A stretch of 64,000 bases of DNA from Straminergon stramineum (taxonomy: Eukaryota > Streptophyta > Bryopsida > Hypnales > Calliergonaceae): NCBI GenBank assembly GCA_963920665.1, contig OY987269.1, positions 12,340,501 to 12,404,500 of the forward strand, written 5' to 3'. The translations under genes and the position numbers were made by a program. Position 1 is the stretch's first letter. Every line of letters starts with the position of its first letter. This document shows positions 11,214-22,619 of the stretch, piece by piece. The notes below the pieces were generated by a model, which worked only from the letters and a program-made list of their open reading frames with translations, had not been told where the DNA came from and searched no databases.

Positions 11214-14200
11214 CTATTCTGAAATTGTGATGATTCCCGCTCGAACTAGGAGTAGCTTCAACTCATTGAAGCTATAACTTGGAGTATGAATGAATTTGTC
11301 ATCATGGATGTCCGTTTTGCAGAAGTACCGATACAAGTAGTACAAGTGCTTGCAATTCACATATTGTTGTCAACCTCCAATGGCAGAAATAGCCATATTC
11401 ACAAAGTTTGTGCATGTGCATGTGGGAAACATTCCCATAGTAATTCGATAGACATTTCTATTAGCAGCTACCCCTGTTTCTAAGGAAACTATTGCACCTA
11501 GGCCTGGAAAAGGGAGCAAAGTTATTACCAATATTTGTCCTCGAATATTGCTAGCACTCTCCCACTTATTCCTTTGCTCTACTGTTGGTGCATTTGCAAT
11601 TTGGGGTATGGTTCGGTTGTTTCTCACTGTTGGATACGCATCTGCACTTGCTGGAGGCGGTTGATCGTAGAAGACGCTCCTGAATATATTAGACATGTTA
11701 AAGAGTCGACGTGGTGACAACGTTGGTCGCTCTTAGAGACGGAAGCTAGCATGTTGCAACAATAATGTCTCTTCTCGATTGAGGTTGGTTCTAGTCAAAA
11801 TAGGCCATACCTCTAGTACCTCGGGCCAATCTATTACCCACTTGCGCTTCGTTCCTTTCACACATCGTTCTATATCATCTCCACAGAACCAGAAGTTTGC
11901 TACAACCTCTCATTTACTACCATATTCTTCTTTCCTCCCACGATAGGTTGGAGTTGGGATTCCTTTCTTTCCCCTTGCAATTTTGGCAGTGCACTTGAGA
12001 TTTGATCCTCGTTGTTGAACAAAACACTTAGCATTTGATTTGTGGCTGATCCTTGCAATGTACCACTTCGATGTATCGCAATCGATTTCAAATGCAATCG
12101 TAACATGTCGTGAAGGGTCCACCTCGGTTTGCTTTCCTTTATCTTCAGATGACTCAGTAGAAGCCGTTGTAGACCTTATTCGAACACGTGGCTGAGAGAA
12201 ATTTACTTTGTCTGGTCTATGTGAGTCTCCAGCATCGCCAATAGGTACATCCAACTTCCTCTTAGTGCTTCCAAAGATTTCTTCTCCTTCTAAATGTGGT
12301 ATGCGAGTTCCAACACCTTTTGCTCCAGGTAATGTATTCATTGCCTTTGCTATCTTCTTAGGGTCTCCACTTCATCTTGCGGCTTTCAACTTCAACTCCC
12401 CCTTCGATGGACGAGATCCCGAGACATGTCCTCTCAAGTAAGCACGATAGTTTGTCATTTGCATCTATGCACGAATACTATCGTCGCAAGTAGCGTCAAA
12501 CAAGTTGTTCCCTCGGTTCCCAGACATTTGAAGCCACTTGTTATGAATTGTTTTTGACAAGTTGCACGAAGGCAGGTCCATCATCTCCTCCAAAGTCAAA
12601 CCCTAAAAATTCATCCATAGAAACATGACGTTAAAAATTCAATTTCATGCCTCATACCCATCAACATTTTTGAACTTAAACTTTGTCTATATGGATTTCA
12701 AATAAAATGACTAAATGAGGGATCTTCCAATACAATAAAAAGTACATTTTTGGGCATCCTATACAAACAAAAATTGTAATAATTAGGCAGGTTTACTTTG
12801 ATAGTGATAGGAGTGTATAACCCATTTGCATAATTATGATTTTTTGGAAAAAAATTAATTTTAATTTTTTCTTTCCAAAACCTAAAACGTGGGTACCACA
12901 AGGTAGTACAAAAACAACCGTCGGATGTGACGGATGTTTCCATGATACCTTCTAGTACCCACTTTTTGGAAAAAAATATATAATAAAAAAAATTAAAAGT
13001 CAAGGGTATTTGGAAATCTGTACTTAACTCACACATGCTTACTTGAAACCAAATATTATTAGATATCTCTCACATCTAACAATATTGACATGAAAATGTA
13101 AAAGAATAAATTAGAAAACACAGTTTACTTACCATGTCCATGCAAGCTCCCCATTGACGGTACCTGAAATGCCAAAATGCAAGCCAATGGTCCAAGTGAT
13201 GAAGACCATCCTCAGTAGCAGCTGTAGATGATAACCACCATGAACGAATTGCAAGGTAATGTGTCTCCGCCTCATCCATATTCTTTGACTCTTTGTATTG
13301 TTTACAGAGCCGTATGTGTTGTTGTTGGAATGCTTTCTTGATGTGCTTCTGTGTGTGTTTATGAAGAGAAGTGCTCCAATGCAATAAGCATGTCCTCTCA
13401 CGATTCTCCATTTTGTCATCAGATGAACCACTGCCATAGACAATACGAACCGCATTCCAATTTGCCATAGCGCTATTTGCCATGAATCCCTTGAAGTTTG
13501 GATGTTCCACTCCATGTCTAGCCATGACTGCATTCAATGACCTCTAGAATTGCACTTGGACCTCAGTATCTTCAGATTGCATGTCACATGTTGAAATGGT
13601 CATGACCTTCTTGTATCCAGAATCATACATGTGGCAAGCCATTGTGGTCCACTCCTTCACGCGCTTGACGTGGTCAAACATCATCCACGCATTTTGAAGA
13701 TCACCTCCAGGTTGCATGTGCCTCACCAAGTCTACTCTACTTCTTGGTCCCTCAGTGAGCATCTTGAAAATGTACACCTTCTCTTTGCCTTGACCAGGGA
13801 AGACACTATTGTGTATGAATTCGAACTTTGACTCTTTCTTCATAATCATAATATTGTCAATAACGCCTCCTTGGTGGTTCAAACGAAATGAAGAAATAAC
13901 ATTTCGTATGTTTGGACTGCTTAGATATTGGAAGCGATCCATGACCTCCTCCATTTCCTCCTCCTTCAACATCTCCTTTTCTCCCTCTTCGTTATGAAAT
14001 AGATAGCGTGTAAGAAAGTCCTTACTAGCAAAGAGAGCAATTGCGGAGTTGGTGGCTATTGGTGTCTTTGCCACTTGCTCTGCAATGAGCCTACAAATCT
14101 TTTCTATAGAATCTCTATACATACCCATTGTGACAGGATGAGCATGATTTCCTAAGTGGATTGCCGCCCTTGTCAATTTAGGATTGTCACTGTAGGAGTA

Positions 14201-15854
14201 GTACATCCTAGCATTGCAAGTGTCTAGACATGTAGGTGATATCTTGCAAACTTTGCAAACTAGAGTACAATCTTTGGAAGGACTGGCCCCTACTGCAAAA
14301 GGAAAGGTTGTGGACCTAGTCCATTCAGTTTCATTGCATTTAGAAGCCCTGTTCAGGTAATCAAAGTCGAAATTTTCACAAACAAGATAACCAGCACAAT
14401 ATGACTTATGAAACTTCAGATTGTCGGAGTTGTGAATGTTTGTCGTCACCAACTTGCACCAGGGGTGTCCATCGTATCGCTTGTCCGTTCCTTCTAAGTT
14501 CCTTGCTGATGATGTAGACAAAGATGAGCGACTTGGAGGCAATTCGAAGATGACATCCCCATTGAAGATAGGTGGAAGAAAGTTTACACGATGGTGCTTT
14601 ATGTTGTTGAAATCCATTGTTGACAATTCGTTCCTAGAGTAGTGCATAGTGGCTAGTCTCCTCAAACAATCCATTATGCTCACTAGGTCAAGTGTATTGG
14701 GATGCAACGAGGGACGGGACAATAGAGACTGTGCTGGACTACTTAGCAGAGTGCTTAGAACTAAGTTCAATGAATCCTTTTCTTCCGATATAGATTGTAT
14801 ACAACATGGTTGCTTTTGAATCGTTGAGTTGGACAACTCTCCTTCCAATTTGCTAGACAATTCTATAACATGATCAACCCTCTCAACTTTCACTGCTCAG
14901 AGAACTGTAGTATTGGGAAGGATAGGAAATATTTCACAAGGTGGAGTACATGATATAGGGTGACTGATATACGGCATATCCACAGTGGATGTAGTGGAAT
15001 GATGACTTAAGATCTTAGTTGACGCACTTAGCATAGATAGAGGAAGTCCGAAAGCTCTATAATTTCCACATGCAAGGTACCAGCATTGTTCATCTTCTTC
15101 CATACACCTAACAACAGGGACAAACTGTTTCACTCCTTCTAATTCTGACTTCCTCTCTTCTTCGACATAGATAGAGGATTCCACAAATCCAAAGCGAACA
15201 TGAAGTAGATGTCTCAGTACTCTAGCCCATCCTCCTTCGTCTATAGGAAATACAAGTGGAACGTCATGACCATCAACACGAATACAAGCCATGGTAGGAA
15301 GAAAAATGCTCAGAGAATGATGAAAATGAAAGAAGTTCGTCCTTGGTCAAGGATGCATACTATTGCATCTTCATTAAGTACTTTACACATCACAGTCCCT
15401 CTGTCGTCTAGGAAGCAATTGGTAATAAAGGAATAGGTAGTTCCACAATTATTCTCCATTAAGATAATAGTTGCAAAGCCGCCATTGAAGCAGACTTTTA
15501 ACACTACTATTTAGGAAAACATTAAGTGTGTGGAGGTGGTTGTGTCAGGGAAATTTCAAGTGCATGCACATAGCACACATATGTATTATTTCATAAGAGT
15601 TATCACGTCTTCATTAATTGGATACCAAAAGTAACAGAGCCGTCACTGTTAGGGCACTAAATACAACTACATTAGTGTAGAATCTCTACAATTGGCGACG
15701 CATTGAAGAAGTTGTCAGTCTTTATGGCTAAAAATTTGAAAATGGGGGCATCTGCATCAATCCATTCTAGGATGTAGACGTCTGAGGTACTTGGTGATGG
15801 CTTCTTTAGCACATATAAGTACTCTCCATTTCTCCAGACCACTGTGTTTTTCAT
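11214..15854 (-). pseudogene. MULE-like transposase with C-terminal SWIM zinc finger, decayed
   Basis: The main frame runs 15292-13133, then an intron with GT at 13132-13131 and AG at 12604-12603 (phase 0), then 12602-11214, ending at TAG 11216-11214: about 1180 codons. Seven in-frame stops interrupt it: TGA 14899, TAG 13546, TAG 12467, TGA 12374, TGA 11912, TAA 11735 and TGA 11372 (first bases). No indel is needed across 3.5 kb. Upstream, 15504-15310 and 15854-15672 (start ATG 15854) appear to be the N-terminus, offset by one frameshift near 15300. Domains in order: a CxxC...HxH cluster (about 14250 and 14140), a possible DDE core (TCDMQ near 13585; ANSAMANW near 13475, where a catalytic Asp may have become Asn; CLLHW near 13390), a KWLQMSGN segment (12540), and a SWIM finger with CTC at 11420-11412 and CKH at 11354-11346. 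SWIM fingers are typical of MULE transposases. From memory the whole protein matches a high-copy early-land-plant family. Confidence 0.75.
12887..12967. repeat. Long-hairpin element, copy 1 (in the transposase intron)
   Basis: Inverted repeat centred on GTCGGATGTGACGG near 12920. The left arm reads GTGGGTACCACAAGGTA and the right arm, reversed, reads GTGGGTACTAGAAGGTA. The arms are imperfect. Same family as the copies at 19829, 20338, 20873 and 24716. It lies inside the intron 12603-13132. Confidence 0.65.
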
Positions 15855-18593
15855 GTTGTGCAAGAGAGATAGTAGAGCCGATTTGTAGTGATAGTCTTTA
15901 TTTGCTTTGCTCTCACTTCATGCTCTTAGACAGCCATAGCTTTTCAGTTAATCAGGGGCAGACGAAGAAGCGTAAGAGGTAGATCACTCTATATTTCTCA
16001 TCTAGTAAGGTACTTAGAAGATCTAGGATGACTCATGGAAAGAAAGTTGTGTCAAAGACTAGTCAAGTGACACCCGGAAACCTTCGAAAGGTCCTTTCTT
16101 TTGGAGGAGGTGCGGGCAATGAAGAGGCGACTAGAGTGCAAAACAGTGATTTAGCAGATGTGATGACAAAAGATATATGTGCTGCACCAAATGTTGTAGG
16201 AGGAGATGGAGTCTCAAATGTGAGCATCTTTTGATCCCATATGTCTACTTTGAACTAGTTGGCAATCAATGGAGTTTTACTGTTGAGGGTTTAGGATGTC
16301 CATTATGAGATTTTGTTTTCATTTTGCACTTTTAGGCGTGTAATGCATTTGTACTTTAGGGACATGTTTATTGACATTACAATTCTAGGAATAACTTACA
16401 AACAATAGGCTAGGAAGTTTAAGGTGACGCACATGCAAAAATGGCATTTTGACACATTAGAAAATTGTTTATCCATGACCTACTATCAAGGTCATAGTAT
16501 ACACCACAAACATAAATACATAATACTTTAAGCACTTCGATTGGTGACTTTACTAACTTCTGCGTTTGAAGTATGTTATATTCTAGAATGAAAACTCGAA
16601 TCTGGAATCGTTTTTCGTTTAGTTATTCAGTCACTCAGTCCGCTCATTTAAAAAATTTATCAAGTTATATTTTTGTATAGACTAATCCCATTTCATCCTA
16701 ATGGAAAGTATTCAAACTCTATTTTCTACCTTCTTTAAGAAAACCTTCTTTGCTAAAACTACATAATGTCTTGAAGTGCTTGGAATTGTATGTTTCCTGC
16801 TAAAAATTGTTAAATCAATTCAAGAAATTCCTTGGTGAATTTAATGTATGTTTTGGGCCAGAGGTTAAAGTATTTGTTAGGCAAAGCTAATGATGCAGAA
16901 AACATTAGACAAAGAAATTTAGTAAAAACAAGTATACATGTAATACACAATTCTGTAAATGGATTTAAGATTTAGTAAAAAGCAAGCTCAATTGAATGAA
17001 TACTTCTTTAGCCTAATTAGAAAATTTACATGAAATTACTTAAGGAATGATTCATTGTGACCAATCCAATTCTAAGATTGTGAATTGTGAATTCTACAAG
17101 CTACCAAAGGGTATTAATAAGCTTATAAAAAAACCCTCAAGGGTTCAGTTGCTCTTCTCTATTGATAGAGGTTACGGAAATGGTTGTAGTCGTTTAATAT
17201 TTTAGGACTTGTAGTTTTTTTAAATACAAGGGTTTAGGGTGTACTTCACAATGAATCCAAGAGACCAAGAATAGTCTACTCGATGAACATTTGTATTCTT
17301 GGACATCTTCAATCTTAGTAGACAAGTCCACACCTAATTTAGTGATATAATAATAAGGTAGAATTCTACAGCAAAGCATTTAACACTACAAAGAACAGAA
17401 CTAGAACTTTAATATCATTTGCTTGATAAAGTTCTTATAAGCAATAGGTATGATATCCAAATTCGAATTGGCATCCATTTCATTCTCAAATGGGGGAGGA
17501 TAGGTAAATTAAATGAAGATAGTTGATTACAAGGATGAGCTACTATGACGGAGGTCGTTCCAATAATGAAAGACAAATATAAATAGTTCTAAAAATCCAA
17601 TAAGAGTTGCTCACTTATAATTATATTAAGTTTAGAAAAACTTAGGAGCTAAGACACTCCTAAAATAGATCCTAATGCCACTAATAGCAATTGTAAAGTA
17701 GCTTTATGTATCTCATGGAATTAAAAAATCCAACATTCCATAGTTTCCTCTCAAGAACAGCTAATACATTAGATACCATGAAACAATGCAGTTGACCTCA
17801 AGCCTTACAATAACGTCATGAGCCAGTCCTCATTTGGGCTTTACGAAACAAACAATGAGCGATTTAAACAACATGAGGTAGTCTTCATTTGAGCTTGAGC
17901 TAGTCTTCATCTGCGCTATACTAAGCAAATAGAGAGCGGTCAATGCTGGAGCACATTCAGGAGTATAATTAGTCACCAACCGCCACTTTCCTCGCAACAG
18001 TAACTGCAAAGTCTATGTTGGAGAAATTCACTGGTTCAGCGGAAACCAAGGCACAGGAATCTCAATTCCACCTGCTGCACTAACTTTATCCTCCACTGCA
18101 CTACTGTCGTTGCAAAGTCCAACCTATACTCAATATGATTGCCATTTCATTGCATTTGACCAATACCTCACCTCCTCACAAGAAGAAGAACCTCGAGGCG
18201 CCATGAAGAGGAACACAAGAAGTAAGGCTCGTGTGGATGGGATAGTACCGCGCAATGCACAAGTGAAGGAAATGCAACTTCATGGAGAACAACAACAAGA
18301 GGTTCGCTTTCATCACCTTCTTGTATCGTCTTTGTCTTCAATGGACTTCTTTCTCTTCAGTATTTCAATCAACTGCGTACTCCCTGAGTAGGTGAGTGCT
18401 ACGAAATAGACAGATATGAGAAATTGTGAGCATCACCGCTTGAAGTTCATGACAAGGATAAACTTAGTGTTCAATTTCTCACTTGTCCTTTCTGTCTTGG
18501 GCCTCTCCTCTCTGTCTCAAGGCTCTCCTTGATGTCTCGCGCCTGTCCTCTTTGTCTTTTGAAAATGCATGTCAATCTTTTCTCTTTCAACGT
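15855..18593. other. Intergenic; no firm gene
   Basis: Mostly AT-rich. Two short plus-strand frames are worth recording but are not called as genes: 16028-16234, with a basic start (THGKKVVSK), and an ATG at 18203 that opens a basic segment (MKRNTRSKARVDG) followed by Gln-rich residues and a possible splice donor after CAAGAG near 18301. The latter could be a first exon of an element gene. From 18470 to 18560 there are short CTCTCCTCTCTGTCT repeats leading into the tandem array. Confidence 0.35.
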
Positions 18594-19516
18594 AGGATTT
18601 GGCTTGTGTATTGGAATCACAAAGACTACTCATTCGATTTTTACTGAGTCTTAGCTTAACTCCAAAATATGTAGGATCTGAAGTGCGAATATGGGAGGGT
18701 TCAGTGCTCCGAAATCAAAAAAATTTAAAGGATAAGAGCCACCTTACCTGAGCGGGATTTGAGTGGAGATGTTTGGGGTGTCCCCCGCGAGATCCCTGTC
18801 GAGACATCGTTGAAGTAGGAGTCCACTGCGACCTCACTGTCGGGACATCGCTGAAGCAAGAGTCTACGTCTCAGTGGAGATTTTTAATTCAGTCCACCGA
18901 GGGATCAGTCTTCTCTCTGTCCACATAGGATTTGCGTTGTGTAGGAATCACAAAGACTATTCATTCTATTTTCACATAGTCTTAGCTAAACTTCATAATT
19001 TGTAGGATCTAAAATGCAAATATGGGAGGGTTCAGTGCTCCGAAATCAAAAAAATTTAAAGGATAAGAGCCACCTTACTTGAGTGGGATTTGAGTGGAGA
19101 TGTTTGGGGTGTCCACCGCGAGATCCCTGTCGAGACATCGCCAAAGCAAGAGTCTACCGCGATTTCACTCTTGGGACATCGCTAAAGCAAGAGTTTGCGT
19201 CTTAGTGGAGCTTTTTAATTCAGTCCACCTAGGGATCAGTGTTTTCTCTGTGAACATAGGATTTGTCTTGTGTAGGAATCACAAAGACTACTCATTCGAT
19301 TTTCACTGAGTCTTAGCTTAACTCCAGAATATGTAGGATCTGAAGTCCGAATATGGGAGGGTTCAGTGCTCCGAAATTAAAAAAAATTTAAAGGATAAGA
19401 GCCACCTTACCTAAGCGGGATCTCAGTGGAGATGTTTGGGGTGTCCACCACGAGATCCCTGTCAAGACATCACCGAAGCAGGAGTCCACCGCGAGCTCAC
19501 TATCGGGACATCACTG
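18594..19516 (+). repeat. Tandem repeat, ~332 bp unit, two full and one partial copy
   Basis: Units start with AGGATTT at 18594, 18927 and 19258 (periods 333 and 331). Each holds CACAAAGACTA, GTAGGATCTGAAGTGCGAAT or a close variant, GGGAGGGTTCAGTGCTCCG, AGCCACCTTAC and a pair of GGGACATCGC-type words with a CGAGATCCCTGTC phrase. The third unit breaks off near 19516. Within each unit the words GACATCG...GAAGCA and GGGACATCGCT...AAGCAAGAGT suggest an internal duplication. Short frames starting MEMFGVST are repeat-derived. Confidence 0.9.
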
Positions 19517-19828
19517 GCTCCAATTTCGAATTTGGAGCTCAAATCCTTTGCAACTGCAACGTTAGGCTCCTCTTGAGCTACAATTTTGGCTCCTCTCTGA
19601 GAGTGTGCATTTGTGGGTTTTGGGGGGATTTAGTCCATCTCTCTCGTGAGATGCACTACGAAGCTCTACCGCAACTGAACCCTTAATCTGATCCACTACA
19701 AACCCTCCGACGCTCTACCACAACTCCTCCAATGCTCCAATTCTCCAACATTGAATCTGTGCAACTACGGCGATTTAGAAAAAGAGTACCCGCGTGTGAT
19801 TTGAACTGTCTCCCCAACAGGCCAAGAC

Positions 19829-19916
19829 CAATTATGTGGGTATTGCCAGAGACCTACCGAACCACTGTCAGATCCGACAGTAGTTTGGAGGGGACCTTGC
19901 AGTACCTACAGAATCA
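19829..19916. repeat. Long-hairpin element, copy 2
   Basis: Centre CTGTCAGATCCGACAG at 19865-19880. Left arm TATGTGGGTATTGCCAGAGACCT pairs imperfectly with the right arm (reversed: TCTGTAGGTACTGCAAGGTCCCC). Arm sequence differs from the other family members while the core is shared. Confidence 0.7.
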
Positions 19917-20337
19917 GTGTTCTTTCTAAAACCCTAATTGAAATTGAATAGAGAGGAAGATTAGAATCTCACCTTCTTGAGTTCGCGGTAGTAAAGCTAA
20001 CAATCTTGGATTCCGTAGTGAGCAACCGACTCCCTCATGTGGCAAGATCAACAGCTCCAGATTCGGTGAGATTACATCATTTCTAATTGCGGAATTCGTC
20101 ATCACGCTAACAATTTTGGGTTCCACATACAACCACTAGCTCTATCATGGTGCTGTCTCACTAGCTCAAGAACCCATACAATTGAATAAACTTCATTTGA
20201 GAAACCCAGCATGAAGCCTTCACGCGACTATTAGAACAAAAATTTGAGGTTCTCCTAGAAAGTGCCGAAAGCAAGGGCATTGTTCTTCCCTGCGTGTGTG
20301 ATTGGAATTGAAAAACAGGTAGATTCCTCAATTATCC

Positions 20338-20450
20338 TTTGGAAATGACCAATTTCTGGGGTAGCATGAGCTACCTTCCAAACCACCATCGGATCTAACG
20401 GTGTTTTGGGGGGGAGCTCACACTACTCCAAAAATTGGTCATTTCCAAAA
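20338..20450. repeat. Long-hairpin element, copy 3
   Basis: Arms of about 50 bp: TTTGGAAATGACCAATTTCT on the left and the complementary AAAAATTGGTCATTTCCAAA on the right, around a centre ACCATCGGATCTAACGGTGT near 20385-20404. The outer 20 bp are nearly perfectly paired. Confidence 0.85.
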
Positions 20451-20872
20451 GAAACTTCATCCCAAAATTTGAGCAACAAGCGGGAATGAGATCTAGAAAG
20501 CGTGTACCTTGTAGATCTCTCATAGTGTTGACATGATGCTTGAGAATTCTCTTCCTACGACAGCACCCAGTTCCCGAATCGCCATACCCTAAACCCTCCT
20601 CAGCGCTTACGGAGTATGTCAACGCTTACCGCATTTCTCCTCTTCCAGCTCTCTGATTTGCAACCCCCGTTCAAGCTTATAGTCTTCTTGAGTTTCCAGT
20701 CTCAGTGCATTCAGTAACTGTGGGGAGAGAGTCACTCATTGTCAGAGATAGAGAGTTTGAACTTGAAGAGCTTGCTGGAAATTTCAAATTCTGCTTTGTC
20801 AACTATTGTTCTTACACTACTACTTCAAGATAAAGTGGTCAAAAGTCTCTCACCTTGAAAACCCTAAGAGAA

Positions 20873-20967
20873 AACTGTTTTGGTAGGTACTGGGAGGTAC
20901 CCCCCAAACCATCGTCGGATCCGACGGTGGTTTTGGGGGGTATTTCTTAGTACCCACCAAAACGGTA
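20873..20967. repeat. Long-hairpin element, copy 4
   Basis: Left arm CTGTTTTGGTAGGTACTGGG and CCCCCCAAACCATC; right arm GGTGGTTTTGGGGGG and AGTACCCACCAAAACGG; exact palindromic core CGTCGGATCCGACG at 20913-20926. The best preserved core of the family. Confidence 0.85.
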
Positions 20968-21995
20968 TTTTGTTTCTTAAAATATTGACTGCAGGTTCTA
21001 GATGTTTTATTCCAACTCTATATTTTAGGAATTTCTTTGTGCATTGCAATGGACATGTGCTTGGCTAGATCTTGGTTGTTCACTAATTGACACTAAAAAA
21101 TATTTGAATATGTAGACATTTATGTTTTTTTATATGGATCTTAGACACACACAACAAGATTAGACTAAAATTGTCTTACCCTAATTGTTTTCATAGTTAA
21201 AGTGACATAGTTTAGAAGTGTTTTGTTTTCCAATGTCATGTTTGTGGAAATGAATATTAAAGATACAAGATCATTGAATTCAAGGGCTAGCCAAAGGTAT
21301 TGAGAGAACAAAAAATCTTCTTTTGTCTTTTAGGAAAGGGAATAATGGTCCATTTTGAATCTCTTAGTTTTGATTGAATCTTTCTTGAAGGACTTGAAAA
21401 TATTGAGACTAATAACTTAGTAATGCACATGTGTAGTTTTTGGAAAATGATTGGGATATTGGTTTTGATGTGCATTCTGGAATAATTGTCTAGAATATGA
21501 TGTCACCATATTTTCTCAATGATATTCACATGTAAGTCTTCACCAAATTAGACTAAATGTAGCATGCTAACTAACTTGTGAAATAGGTGAGTTACCACAA
21601 TGTTATTTATTCTATAACTTTAGTTTTGATGCCACAAGAATAGATGTTGGTGGTATTGTAGATAAAATGACTTATGTTTCATGGTCATTAACAAAAAAAT
21701 GCGTTGGAATGTCATCAATGTGTTTTATGATTTTTAGCCCTCGTAGTTTGACTTGAAAATTGGGTAACTTTAATTTGGCTTCATTTTGTCTAGCATCCAA
21801 TGAAAGTTAGGGTTTTGTGGTTTCGATCTTCTTTTTTAAAGAGTAATTATATTTTCATCTTATTATCAGTTGATGTATATTCATTGATGCTTATTGTATT
21901 GAGATACATATATTTGAAGTTCAATGTTTAATATAATTCATTTACACATGACATTTGAAATGCTTACATCTTAGTTCTAGCATGTGTAGATTGTA

Positions 21996-22430
21996 ATGAC
22001 TAATCAGCACATTGGACAAGCTTCATCATCAAAGGTGCCAAGTGTGATGGCAAAGGTTCAACATGTTCCAAAGGAAACAGTGCCATTGACTCCCATGCCT
22101 ACAAATGACAAATTGACCATGGAGGTTCTACCAGAGGAGAAAGAGCTGGTAAGCTTCAACGACATTATGGACGCTTGTGACCGTGCTACTGATAATTATG
22201 AGCAGCCACACCTCAGTCACTATAGTGGCCAACGGAAAAGAAAAAAACATGTATTTTCACAAGAGAGATCTAGCACACACTATAGCTCTAAATGCCATTC
22301 TTCAGTGTCTGTTTCTAGCCCTCAAGTTGAGGAGTATTGTGATTGTGCATGTAGTGCACAATTGAAAAAGCACAAGGTGGTTTTCATCCATTTGAGTTCA
22401 GACTCACATGAAAGTGTTGATATTGATTGA
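21996..22430 (+). CDS. Hypothetical 144-residue protein or upstream exon
   Basis: Open frame of 144 codons from ATG 21996 to TGA 22428-22430. No family recognised. It is rich in Ser, His and Lys, with a basic cluster (GQRKRKKHV) that could be a nuclear localisation signal and a CDCAC cysteine group near the end. It lies 190 bp upstream of the ParB-methyltransferase pseudogene on the same strand. It may be an upstream exon or companion frame of that element, or a chance open frame in low-stop sequence. No intron or promoter could be assigned. Confidence 0.3.
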   Translation: MTNQHIGQASSSKVPSVMAKVQHVPKETVPLTPMPTNDKLTMEVLPEEKELVSFNDIMDACDRATDNYEQPHLSHYSGQRKRKKHVFSQERSSTHYSSKCHSSVSVSSPQVEEYCDCACSAQLKKHKVVFIHLSSDSHESVDID

Positions 22431-22619
22431 AACTTAATTAAATCTCTACTTTAGGAGAGTTTCAACTCTCACATCAATGATTGTGCCATCTTGTTTACTA
22501 GGGTGTTTTTGGTATTAATGTGAAATGAATGCTTCTAACTCAAGAATATGCATCTAGTATTTTATTCACTCTTTTCCTTTAAGTTACACTAAATGTGAAG
22601 TTCGTGATTGTGTTTGAAG

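Larger units (their letters stand above)
19517..21995. other. Intergenic carrying three hairpin elements
   Basis: No gene recognised apart from the listed hairpin copies at 19829, 20338 and 20873. Short overlapping frames on both strands across the hairpins are symmetric shadows of the palindromes. Confidence 0.45.

Noticed and set aside
11214..15292. Recoded or edited functional gene
   Set aside because: All three stop types interrupt it, and there is a frameshift near 15300; I know of no nuclear stop reassignment in land plants.
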